From Zarea fungicola (lineage: Eukaryota; Ascomycota; Sordariomycetes; Hypocreales; Cordycipitaceae): DNA of 64,000 nt. The notes beneath the pieces were generated by a model. That model saw nothing but the letters and a program-made list of their open reading frames with translations. It was not told the DNA's origin and ran no database searches. How positions within the stretch are numbered: the stretch's first letter is position 1; the number at the start of each line of letters is the position of its first letter. The stretch covers positions 42,382 to 106,381 of the forward strand of contig FWCC01000254.1 of the NCBI GenBank assembly GCA_900169235.1, given 5' to 3'. Position numbers and translations under genes: made by a program. This document shows, piece after piece, positions 52,451 to 64,000 of the stretch.

Positions 52451-55400
52451 AATTTTTAAGGCGGCTACCCTATAGGGTTTGTGCTGGGCCTGTCCTCTGA
52501 TTTAAGCCTCCCTATGTAATTCCCTAGCTATAGAATTATATAATTTAAATAAAGGAAATGACTAAGCTAAGTAATAAAGTGTAGAATAAAGAACTAACTA
52601 TAGTAAATAAATAATTAAAATAAATGACACTTATTACTGCTTTCTTGGCCAGATAGGGTATTATAATCCTAGTAACACTCTAACTGTCTTATTAGCACGC
52701 CTATCCCGCTTAGTTATGCGTTCATCTCTAGCAGGCTAATTGGTCTTAGGTTTGGCTAATGCCGCATTATAGGCTTAATCAACCTAATCCTAAATTCACT
52801 TACTCATTAATCTATAAGGGACAGTCATAATATAACTTTTAGACTCGCCACTATATAATACGCGCTTTTAGGTCGCCAAAGCTAGAAGGTTAAATATCTT
52901 AAAAGTCGGTATAAAAGTCATTTCTTTTGTCTTTATGCTCCCTCTTTTCTATATTTCTAGGTCTCTTATCCTCTTAATTATTTGGTTCCCTTTAATTGTT
53001 TATTACTTAGCGTTAAAGAAGAGTGTATTTTATATGATTACCCTAGACTTAATGTTTATAATATTATACCTAAAAAGGCGAGGCGACATTTTGGTATAAG
53101 CGCTTTTAAGGGATAACCTAGATAGCGATTTAGGTAATATTTATCTTAATAAAATGTTATTTAAATCCTTAGTATAATAAGATTGATTAATATATAAGGT
53201 ATCTATTATAAGCTTAGTCTTCCTTAGCTTTAGAGCCGTTGGCCTGACCGCGGGCTTAGTTAGAGTGATAATTGGTTTATCTTGTGAGGCCTAGGGGTTG
53301 GGTTTTAATTGATTATCTTTAGGAGGTAAGGGTACCATTGTAGGGGTACTAGTAGGCTATAGTCGCGGTGGTGCAGCCATACCTTTATAGATGAAGATGG
53401 CATTAACAGGCGGTCTAGAGAGACTCTATTTATACTTAGCAGCTTTTAAAGCATTACTTCCTTAATTTTAATGCTTAAATTTATTAAGAGTAGTTAATTT
53501 AGGATAGGCATAGGCTAATTAATAGGTAATAGGATTAAACCATCTATTGTCTACACTAGTACTTATAGGAATCTAGTGCTTTATCTTAGAGTTATTTATA
53601 CTCTTTAGATCTATTTCTCTAGGGATGGCTCCTCTAAGCACGCTTATATTAGTAATTATCGCCCCTAAGTCGACTTTATATTAAAAGGCCACGACATTAA
53701 GGTATTTATTAATTATGGTCCTATCTTACTATTAGTTCCTCTTAATTAATAAAATATGTTTAGCTATACCTAATAATATAGATAAAACTTGGTCCCTAGC
53801 ATCTACTTTCCCTATATTGAGGTGGCGCCAGTTAAAGACATATGGTATTAGGCTTTTATTTGTAGGAGGTGTTGAATTATTATAGCCCTTAAATTTAATT
53901 TCTTCTACATTTTGGTTTTAGTAGAAGTAATTGAATTTATAGCCTACTAGGCTTTAAGTAATTATAAGAGCAGAGAATAGAGCAATATATCTACATTCCT
54001 AATCTCCTGGTTGTTGTGTAATTTAAGGGCTGTAAACTATAAAACGGCCAGGTAATCCCATTACAGAGAGGTATGCTCGCATTGTAAGGGCAGCTACTTT
54101 AACTCTTATTTTACGATCCTCATTAATAGAGTTAATATATATAAAAGTACTGTATTCCTAATTTAGGATGCCGATAGCAAAATAATTAGATAAATCTGGC
54201 TATAAAAAGTCATGGTAGAAATAGAAATAGTAGATAATTATAGTCCTTTTCTATAAGTAGTAAAAGAATTCTTGTTTTTTTCTATGTCCACTAGGTATAA
54301 TGCACTTAGGTATTTCTAACCTATTAGTAAGGGTAGATATAAAGGTTTATATTTAGAATTATTTAATTAAGAGGTGAAGTCTGCCTTTAATTTAAATTAG
54401 ATTGCTTGCCATCCTAATTACATCTTTATATCTAATGGTTATAAGTCTTATTATAGCTATTAAGCTAAAATTCATAGCTCTCTCCTAGTTATATAGTCTA
54501 TATAGGAATCTAAGGGTATCTTGGATCTATGTACTCCATTTGCACCTAAGATATAGCTTGTCGCTACTCCAGCCGCCTATTAGTCGTATACAATTTAGGG
54601 CATCTTGAGGCATGCTGGTGTTGGTGTTAAAGGAGGCGTTAAATGTAAAGTCTTATTAGGGTTGCCAAAGAGGTGGCTGCTTTCTATACTAGGCTAAAGT
54701 AGTTATGTTTACTAGAACCTCTTAATCATAAAAGAGTGGCTAACTACTATAATTTATAACTATACTAATATATATAAAACCATTTTTTCTTTTCTAGGTC
54801 TTTAAAGGAGAAGTGTTCTTAGGTGGTTTAATCTTATACTTCTTTATAGTGGGAATAGTTGGTGCTTCTAAGCCAGCTCGCGTAATTATAATTCTCTTAG
54901 AACGTCTTAGCGTTATAGGCGAGGATTAATTAGCCTAGACTAGTTATTTCTTAGGCCTAGGTGTATATTCCTTGGTAATAGTATTTATTGCAGCATCTAA
55001 GTTATTTGCTGATAGGTCTTAGAAGTGTTTATAGAAGTCGAAACTAGTATTAATGATCCCTTTGATGGTAATGTTGTCCTCTTATATCTAGTAGAAGGAT
55101 TTTTATCTTAAGAATTTAATAGTTTTAAATAATTATAGTCTTCTTAAATAGGCTATAGAAGAACTTACTAGAAGTAATAAGGGAGGAATAGTTGTAGTTA
55201 TATTAAGAGGAAGTGGTAATTTAAATAGTTAGGTATTGGCCTATTTATACTAGGAGTGATTTATAGTGGCGTAAAGTGGTTAGTATTATATAATTTCTTT
55301 ATATAACTATGTTTATAGGTTCTTACTACTTTAATTACTTAGTTCTATGTACTAATATAAAATGTAGGAGCTTGTTTATTGCCTAGCTTTATTTTCTTTC

Positions 55401-56830
55401 CTCCTTTAATATTGCCTATTACTTCTTTTTTTTTATAATGAGTTACTAAGTCTTTTTAGAGCATTATAGAGAGCATTATGCCTCGCCATTGCCTTCTAGA
55501 TATACGTGTAATTATCAACTAGCGCATTTCTTTTCTTGAATTCTTAGCGGGCTAAGAGATAGCCAAGGCTAGGCGTAGAGTTAAGAATTAGGCCTCTAAG
55601 AACATATAGGATTCCCCTTCCATTACTATAGTCAGTCTTGTCTTAGGATTATTTGGCTCCTATTGATTATACTAATGGCTTTTAATTCTAGTGTTATATA
55701 TTCCTTAATGTTTATCTTATTAATGGCCCTGCCTTAGGTCGGTTAGGGCAGCCTTTATATATTAAGCTAGCCTTTAAGGGGGGTAATAGAAAACACATAG
55801 CAGAATAGGTTTCTTTTTAGAAGGATCTTTACCTAGAGGATAGCGTCCTTTATAATGCTATTATATACCTTAGCGCTAATTAATTATAGCATTGTGTATT
55901 TATTCTAGCTAAAGCGGCGCATTTAAACAGTCATATTTTGAGTCGGTTAGCCAATAAGGCGTACCATACCAAGGCGCTATTTATTGCTTTTTATAGGACT
56001 TGAAATCCTTATATATGCCAATGTTATATATTGGCTTTTACTTCTAATATTACGTTGACCTAGGAGTATATTATGTACCCTTTTTTTAAGTGCATTTCCC
56101 TATATAGCTTTATAGTGGGTAGCTATACTAATTGCGTCTAGCACACTTATAGAAACTGCAAATAGAAGAAGTATGTCTAGTATTAGGTACCTCTACTAGG
56201 TAGGACTTATGGTGATTATTTGTTTGTAGGGGCTAGCTTGCCTAAAGAAAGTAATGGGGATGTTATTCTCAAGGGATCGGCTCTAGCTAATATTAAGCGG
56301 CTTTATATTTAGGCACCAGCAGGAGTCCTATTATCAAAGAAGTCTCGCAAATAGGCTCAAGATTAGTACCTTTAAAGTATAGGTCTATCTAACAATTCTA
56401 AAAGTAAAGAGAGTAATGAATAGTTTTTTAGCTTTTTTAATTAATTATTCCCTCACTTCCTCTTTCTATAGTTAGCTTTTTTAATAAATTGCTTTCCTAT
56501 CTCTTCTCATTTTTCTTAGTAGGTCCTATCTTAGTATTATATTGACCTTATCTTGGCGCTTGTATGATTCTGGCTAGATGCTAGCGTTTTATATTTTTAT
56601 TGGTAATGGCTTTTAGGCTTAATTTTTTAGTGGGGGCAGATTAATTACTTAATTCCTCTCTATATCGTGCCTTATATCGCTCCCTCCCCTAATAGCGCTG
56701 CTTCCCATTAGGGTTCAACTAATAGGGCGCTATCGCTATTTAATACACTATTTATTCTAGGTCCTTATATTAAACCGTTTTAGAGGGGGAAAACATTAGT
56801 AATTATACTTAAATATTTGTCCTCTATTAG
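52451..56830. other. Unassigned 4.4 kb internal region of the retroelement
   Basis: Lies between the pol relic and the 3' LTR. No retroviral domain is recognised. Coding-like stretches interrupted by RIP-type stops remain. On the minus strand near 54.4-54.6 kb there is a run containing ATSYILGANGVHRSKIPLDS. On the plus strand at about 56180-56432 a frame containing GRTYGDYLFVGASLPKESNG runs to a stop. The strand of the original gene or genes is not settled. This may be an extra ORF carried by the element or another repeat nested in it. Confidence 0.45.
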
Positions 56831-56834
56831 TCAT

Positions 56835-59800
56835 ATAAAGCCAGATAGCTGTCGCTGCTGAAGTTGAGTTCGCTATTGCCGTTATGTGCGCTATAGTCAG
56901 AGGTACTCTCATCGCTATTAGAGCTGTCAGAGGTGGTATCCTCCCTACTATTTCCTCTAGGAATCGGTTAATTAAGTCCTATAACGTTATTATTTAAGTA
57001 CCACTAGCCAGTTATATCTCTTTTAAATGCTTTAATTGCATTATAGGCAAATGTCCCTACTACTATAAATCCGTCTAGTGTCTATAGTCTATATACACTA
57101 TTATTAGATCAAGATAGTACTCTATATAGGCCTTTCTAACGCATATCTATTTTCGCGGTCCTTAATATGTCCACCTTTCTCAAATAATCATATAAAAGCA
57201 CCAGGGTTCTAGGTTTAATAGGCTCCTAGCGACGCTTATATTGATTCTCTTTATTCCGCCGATCTGCTAGTTTGCGTCTAAATATAGTAACTACTCTTTG
57301 TGCTTTAATAATATCCTGCTCCTTACGCGTAAGGATATAGAGTCGCGCCTTAAAAAGTTTTTCTTATATTTAGATATTATTTTAGTTAATTACGTGCTAA
57401 GTTGGGATTTTAACCTCTAAAGGTAGAATAGGGTCTTATCTATATATAAGAAAGAAAGGTGTTTGCCCGTGGCTTACGCGCACTAACGTCCGATCTACTA
57501 AAAGAGCTTTGTCTAGGTAGTTAACCTATTTATAGCTCTTTCTTGCTATTTTTACTCGTAATGAGATTAGGGTAAAGTGCCTAGCTTTGGTGATACTATT
57601 TGATCGAGGGTTGTGTGCTGAGATGAAGATTACTATTGCTCTAATATCGCTTAACTTTCTTAATATGTCTTTCTGGTTCTTAGGGCCGTTGTTAAAGACA
57701 AAGAATTAAATGACGCCAAATCTTCTAATAAGCTTTTTAAGGAACTTCTTTATGTGGGCTATATTAGCCTTCGAAACTAGTTCAGCTTTGACCTAGCCTA
57801 TGAGATCACACTAAGCCTTAAATAAGAATTTCTTTCTATGGTTATTTAAGAAGTATTATATATTAATATATACTTTTATTATTAGTTGACTAGGGATAGT
57901 TAATATTGCTGATTCTATAATACGTTTTAGATCCTATTTTTAATATTAAAGGTATATATTTATAGCGTTGTGAATATTAGCGTATATATTGGTTTAAAAG
58001 TACTATAATTTGAGTCTATGAAATGTTATATCTCGTCCTTTATGCCTATAATTACTATAACCTTTCTAGACGATCTTTATCTATATATTGCAATTATTAA
58101 TAATAAGTGCTAGGTAGTCGTAGCCTAGCGCTAGCCAATACCAGAGCAGCCTATCGCGAAAAACATATTTAGAGGCTTTTATTTAAAAGCCCTTAAATTA
58201 ATTATATAAAAACTCTTTAAGACATTTAAATTTCTATAAATATTTAATAACTTACTAGTAGAACTTATTATATTTAACTAGGTAATTTAAAATGTTGTCC
58301 TTAATTAGTAATTCGTCTAGCGTCTTAGTAATTTAGGCCACATTTAAATGAGAGTTAATAAAAGCGTCTATCTTAGTTTCTAATATTATTTTGGCTAGAT
58401 TAGATAGTCCTGGCTCTTTTCTAGATAAGGCATTGGCAACAATATTGTCTTTCCTAGCGATGTATTGAACCTTAAAGTTGAAAAGGCGGAGGTAGCTAAG
58501 CTACCTTATTATAAGAGATCTGGCAACGTTATTGGCTGCGCCGCGCAGCTAGTGCTTAAGGACTAAGGCGTCTATTTTAAGCATAAAGCGTATTCTATAT
58601 AAATAACTATAAAGCTTTTTAAACGCATAGAGGAGGGCCTTATATTCTTATTTTGTCTAATTATATTGTTGCTTAGTAGGAGTCTATATACCACTTTTAT
58701 ATTGAGCTGGTTAGAGGCGCCTATTGACGCGTTATATAAGGCCTACGCCCCAACCAGTAGGGCTGCCGTCTATTTATAGGACGACCTCCTTAGAGCCTTC
58801 CTCTAGACTTATGGTAATTATCATAGGCTTTAAGGAGATGGCCGCTTTTAATTGATCTATCGCCTCTTATTCTAAGATACCCTATTTCTAGGGGACTCCT
58901 TTCTTTAATAAGGCAGTTAGGGGTGCTGCTTTAATAGAATACTATGCTATTATGAATTTATAGTAGGCTAATAGTCCTATAAAAGATCATATATTTTTAA
59001 TATGCCTATAGTTCTTCTATTTAAGGATTTTAAGTACTTTAGCTTCTTCTAGGCTTCTACCATCTATCCTATAAAGGAAACCAATAATAGTTATAGAGGT
59101 TTTACACCATTGGCTCTTTCTAGCCAATATAGTGCATCCCACTAGCTTAACATTAACTAAGACTTTATTAATATTTTAAATATATTCTAAGATAAAACGC
59201 CAAACACCGTCTTTAGCAATTACATAATTATATATTATTATAGGTCCTCTAATGGCTATGTCGTCTAGGAATGCCCTATAGATATAGGGAATGTGATTAT
59301 AGAGGATATAAGTAATGATCTATATGAACTATACTACTGAATTTATCGCTCCCTAGGGCAAGGTGCACATTCTCAGCAGACCAATAGGGGTTGCAATAGT
59401 TATTATATCTCTACTAATTAGGTCTAGGGTTACTTAATTATACCTAGAAAAGAAGTCTAGAAGCGATACTATTACGCACATAGCGAAATCCTCTAAAAAT
59501 TCGTCCACTAGTAGTGGCAAGTAGGCGTCTCTTATAGTAACAGCGTTCAGGTTTATAGCGTTATTAATAAATTATAGGCCTCTATCTTTCTTTATAATAA
59601 GAAAGTATAGGTTCTAATATATAATATGCGATTCTTTAAGGACTCCTTAATTAATCCATTACTAAAGTAATTCAACTAATTTTCCAGCTAGTCTATAAGG
59701 AATTAGGATAGACCTTGCCTGCCATATAGAGTGCTTAATAACTTATAGGATTTAAGGCGGCGCAACTAGTAGATCTAGTTGACCGTTCTCAGTAAAGTCC

Positions 59801-62800
59801 CACGCAAGTGCGGCTTCCCTATTATATAAAACTTACTTAAAGAGATAAGTTTTGGCTTTATTAAGTTAGGGTTTTATTTAATTAAGGATCCCCCCTAATC
59901 TTTCTTATATAAGTCTAGAGCCTCGCTTAATGTCTAAGAATTTCAATATAATCTATTTTATATATAAAGCGCCTTTATCTAACTTCTCTTATACTATAGC
60001 CCACTTCTTTATTTTCCATTTTAGGTCACCTTCTAGCACAGACCTATTAAAGGGTATATTATCTATTGGCTTTACCTTATCTGCTTTTTATTTATATATT
60101 ATATTAACAAATAGTCCTATATGATCTGTTTTCGCTAGTTATAAAGTATTATTAATTGTCTTCCCTGCGTACCTAGAGATCTCATCAAGGAACTCTATGC
60201 CTTCCTCTTCTATTAAAGGTATTAATACATCCCCTTCCTTAACTTTAGTATCTTCCTCTATTAGACCTTGCTAATTCTCTCTTATTACATGATTAATAAG
60301 GTCCTCTACTTAGTGTGCTATAATTCTCACTGAATTTATGTGTAGCTGTATTTTATAGTCTTTAGCATCTTCTAGGGGCTCCCACTTAAGGGTTAGGGAT
60401 ACTAACGTGGCCACTTAGGTATTTTTAAAGATCATATATATTTATAAATTGCCATTTGGTAAGTAATTAAACATAACCTTTATAGATCTAAAGAATAGTA
60501 TGCCTAGAAGGAAGGGAATTAACACTCTATTGCTATTCATAAGATAAGCACAATAATGGCTCTAAGCATTCCCTATATACATTTAGACAGTCACTCTTCT
60601 AACTATTTTAACTTACTCTCTACTATATATAGTTATGCTTAACTTTAAAGGTTTATATTTGATCTTAAGTTTCTAAGCAATATTAAATTATAATAGATTT
60701 GCTTTAGACCCTATATTAATTAGAGCTTTAATTATACTACTTAATGGCTCTATAAGTCGGACATTTATTCTTAGAAGGTTCTATGAACATTTTAAGATAT
60801 GGTCTTAGATTATAATGTTATTTACCTTTAGATTAAACAATCCTATAGGTGTTGTGTATATATCTATAGTTATATTTAATTCTAGCAATAGAACTAAGGT
60901 TAACCTCTAGATAGTGGTTCCATTGTTATAGACTTCTTCCTTAAAGAACTAACCCTCCTTTAGGTCATTTAATTTAAAGTTTTATTTGCCTTTATAAAAC
61001 ATTAAGCTTTTATAAGGCTAGTATATTACTTAATTTAATATTTTTAATTTTTGTCTTTATCTAGCTAAGCCAGGCGAGCTAGGTATATATATAACCTCCT
61101 CCCTTATGGCATCTTTAGGAAATTCCACTAAGAGGCCAGCTATAAAGTCCAATAACATATTAATTTAGGATAATAAACAGGTACTTGTATAAGTACGTGG
61201 TCCTAGAATTGATTAATTAACGTACTCTACCTTATTTACCTTCACTTAGGCATTGGTAACTATTAGGGAAAATGCTTTACTAATATTAGGCATAAGTTAA
61301 AAGAGTTATATTAAGGGTATACTAATAGTGCGGTTCTTTATGCTATTAAGGATCTTTATTTTGACTTCTACTTTATTATTAACTTACTAGAGCACTCCCT
61401 TCTTTAAAGATTTCTAGGCTATAACTATATATAGGGACTTATTGCTATTATTAATCCTAACTCTCTTTACCTTATTAATATTAACGCTAGGAAGGTAATT
61501 CTATTTAGGTATTTTAGCGCCATATTAATTAATTAATTATTAAGCCCTAGGTGTATTAATAATATATAAGTTTATTAAGACCTTATTTAGCGCGAGTTTA
61601 TCTAGTACGATAAACCTGGCTTTTAAATATTTAATTGTCTGGTCTAATAGCTTTATTTCCTCTAGGTTCTCTACTACTATATCTTTAGTTCTAACTTTAG
61701 CTTATTTAATCATTTAACTCTACTTGCTTCTTAGGTGTCGCTTTACCTAGAGGAAGAGTAGTCGGCAAATGCCGCCATTTTCCTAAAATATATAGACAAG
61801 CTTCCTAGGGATAAGGACCTCTCGGTTACTAAGCCACGCCACATAGCTATTTGAACTATATGTAATTAAGTCTAATATACAGTCTTTTTCATATAGACCA
61901 CAATTATTAGGAAAATGATCATATACTCTATAATAGTAGTAGTATATCTTTCTTTTTCCTATTATATTGGTATAAATATCTTAATTATATTTACTTGCTT
62001 TATTAGAATTAATATCTTTATCCTTAGAATTAATTAATCATCCTATACCAGACACTATATTCATAGAAATCTTTCCTCTTTTTACCATATAGTTAAAAAG
62101 TTCTTCATATATCGATATTCTAGACTATACTGCCTTAACGTTCTAGGTAATTTTATTAGTATGGTCTACTATAAAGGTTTATAACTTAAAGGTTGCTTTA
62201 TCTAGTAGCTGCTTAAAGTCGTCTTAAGCTATATTCTAGGACTAATTATTTAGATCCTCTGAGTTTTTATGCTGTCTAGCTCTAATCGTTTATCATTGTC
62301 TTCCCCTAGACCAATCGCTTTGTCTTGGCCTCGACCCTTCCTCAGCCAATACCATTAGACGTGGTTACAACCAGTCTATTATCATCCTATAGGCGGCCTC
62401 ATACAGTATCCTCTTTATACTTTTAGGTATAAGGTTATATTAATTATATAAACTTAGCTATATGCGTTTTAAAATACCATCTATAAGGGAGTTAAGGGTA
62501 TCTAGGTATGCCTTCATGTTTTTAGGTATTCTTTTATATAGGCAGTTATAGAGAATGACCTAGTTATAAACTTCTTATTTGTTTTCTTTAGGAAGATTCT
62601 TTATATGCTCCCTAAATTAATTCTTAGGGGTGTTTATTTTTAATTAATTATCTAGGATATAATAATCTTTAAGAATCTTTTTAGCATTATCCTATGATTT
62701 CTTATCTATAAGCTTATTGACTTTATTTTTAATATAATTTATGACTTTCTTCTTAAATAGCCTAATGCGCTCTAATGGTTTAATATTATATTTGTCTATT

Positions 62801-63231
62801 AAAGCATTAAATTCCTTAAGAAATTAGGTTATATTAGACCTATTAAAGGACGTTGAGAATTAATTAAGTGGAGCTAATACTCACATCTACTTCAACTAGT
62901 TCAGCATTTCGTACATGGCCTAGGTCATTAGTTTAGGGGACCCTGGTTGCGCGGTTAACGGTGGGAGCGCGGTTGCCGTTTTAGGTTGCGCATCTTATCT
63001 GTTTAAATCTAGATCTGAGTTTTTATACTCTTTATTTAGATCGGGCACTAAATAATCATCTTTAAGGGAGTCTTTAGATCCTAATGGCTTTAGGTCGCGC
63101 ATCATCCTAAACGAACTAGACATACTAGGGCCGGGGGTCGGGGTGAAGTCCTTATTATCACCTATGCCCTTTCCTATACTATTTTCTCTAGCTTGTAAAG
63201 ATGGCTGCTTCCCTTTAGACTTATTAGACAT
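56835..63231 (-). pseudogene. Decayed gag-pol of the Ty3/Gypsy element
   Basis: The gag start survives as a 78-codon frame (62995-63231, MSNKSKGKQPSLQARENS). The protease active site at about 60.71-60.73 kb reads ALINIGSKANLL, with Asn where the family has the catalytic Asp. Reverse transcriptase keeps IGLLRMCTLP at about 59.37 kb and FLDDIAI at about 59.26 kb. RNase H shows IDGSPTGWG at about 58.77 kb. Integrase shows KKFLKKLIRRFGVI and an NNGPKN where DNGPEN is expected (57.65-57.75 kb), then HGQTPFFLIY at about 57.46 kb. An acidic serine-rich tail ends near 56835. Many in-frame stops break the frame. Confidence 0.8.
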
Positions 63232-63832
63232 AGATAATATCTTAATAAGTAATTAATTTATATTAAATAAGAAATGAGGTTTAGTTGCTTAATAAATGCT
63301 TATTTCTAAGGGTTTTGAACCTAGGTATGATATAATTATGTAGGCAGCATGCTACCTTGCTTTTTTATAGAGGCAAGACTCTCTCTTTAGGTAATCCCTA
63401 AGGACGAGCGAGGCCGCTCTATAGCTTCTACACCTAGACTTATATAATTACCCCTATTAGGGTTCCTTTACTCTGCCTCTAGAGTAAAAGGGGGGCCACT
63501 AATAGTGTAATTTTATTTAACCTACTAAGTGTTAGGTTACTATCCCTAGTAGTATTATTACTTGTGTCTATTGGTCACGGACCAACATCCTATTAGACGC
63601 AATTTCCAAGCTCATGCATAGACTAAGCAACTTATTAGTTTTGCTTCTTTATCTGATTATGCGACTCCACTACTGGCGCAGCAATAAGCCTTAATAATCA
63701 GCCAACGGTTGTCATTGGTCTAGGTTAATAGGTGTGTTCGCCCTCTAGGACTCTCACAGGTCCTTATTGCGGCAGCCAAAAGGTGCCTTTAAGAAGACAT
63801 CCTAAAATATCTCCCCACCGTGACCTCTAAAA
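63232..63832 (-). other. Leader between the 5' LTR and gag
   Basis: About 600 bases of untranslated leader. A primer-binding site is expected next to 63832, but mutation makes it unrecognisable. A tRNA-like string near 63308-63360 was considered and not accepted. Confidence 0.4.
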
Positions 63833-64000
63833 TGTATTAGGGCAAACAAACAACCACGTCTAAAGGCTTAAAAAAGGCCTTCTCCTAAACCAGTAGAAAT
63901 ATAGTAATAGCGACACCTAGTAGAATTCTCATAAAAGGCTATAAAGCCTTATAATATAGGTAGGCAATATAAGGAGTCACTTATAAGGCAACTAAATTCT
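63833..64000 (-). repeat. Right LTR (5' LTR), truncated by the window
   Basis: 168 bases are visible. Compared with the left copy it carries only G-to-A and C-to-T changes, showing heavier RIP. Confidence 0.65.

Larger units (their letters stand above)
52093..64000 (-). mobile_element. Degenerate Ty3/Gypsy LTR retrotransposon
   Basis: The element is bounded by direct repeats beginning TGTGTTGGGGCGAAC at 52093 and TGTATTAGGGCAAAC at 63833, 11.74 kb apart; the right copy is cut by the window end. Internal order on the minus strand is leader, gag start (63231), protease relic (about 60.7 kb), reverse transcriptase (about 59.3 kb), RNase H (about 58.8 kb), integrase (57.8-57.4 kb), which is the Ty3/Gypsy order. 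Every frame is broken by TAA/TAG codons consistent with C-to-T changes on both strands. About 4.4 kb between pol and the left LTR is additional sequence of unknown origin. The element cannot be active. Confidence 0.85.

Noticed and set aside
59930..60124. 64-codon open frame on the plus strand
   Set aside because: It is antisense to the decayed pol between protease and reverse transcriptase and has low-complexity hydrophobic composition from AT-rich DNA.
63308..63365. tRNA-like string on the minus strand with a T-loop-like GGTTCAAAACC
   Set aside because: Acceptor stem pairing and a standard anticodon arm could not be found by eye, and it lies in RIP-mutated retroelement leader.
1..64000. 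CRISPR arrays, operons, ribosome binding sites, rRNA genes
   Set aside because: Spliced genes and fungal protein families show a eukaryotic chromosome. No array of equal repeats with unique spacers and no rRNA signature was seen.

Overview
The window is nuclear DNA of a filamentous ascomycete (Pezizomycotina). A Sordariomycete, probably Hypocreales, is my best guess from gene content; no marker fixes the genus. Support comes from short GT-AG introns (about 46-125 nt) with CTAAC-type branch sites, HET, Clr5, F-box, Zn2Cys6 and DUF7514 proteins, and a block showing the mutation pattern of repeat-induced point mutation (RIP).

Layout: 1-9.3 kb is gene-sparse. It holds a HET-domain gene converging on, and overlapping, a Clr5-domain gene, a small CxxC protein, and a decayed GMC-oxidoreductase fragment. 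From 9.3 to 23.3 kb lie ordinary genes separated by long spacers: a DUF7514 protein (4 exons), an F-box protein, sphingosine-1-phosphate lyase, a secreted PI-PLC-like phosphodiesterase, a four-exon microprotein and a 139-residue unknown.

From 24.1 to 42.1 kb nine genes form what looks like a metabolic cluster: an old-yellow-enzyme-type flavin oxidoreductase, a Dal5-type MFS transporter, a Zn2Cys6 regulator, a PLP-dependent decarboxylase, a copper amine oxidase, a TcuA/fumarate-reductase-like flavoprotein, a lactonase-type metallo-beta-lactamase fold hydrolase, a six-exon zinc alcohol dehydrogenase and an aldehyde dehydrogenase. Three pairs share divergent promoters. Read together they suggest amino acid to amine to aldehyde to acid or alcohol, with import and dedicated regulation; the substrate is not known. 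A secreted GH2 exo-beta-D-glucosaminidase and a conserved unknown protein follow.

At 49-50 kb a LaeA-like methyltransferase is broken by an in-frame stop and a poor splice junction. It abuts an AT-rich RIP-mutated block filling 50.1-64.0 kb. Most of this block is one degenerate Ty3/Gypsy retrotransposon on the minus strand, with LTRs starting at 52093 and 63833. About 4.4 kb between its pol relic and its 3' LTR is unexplained.
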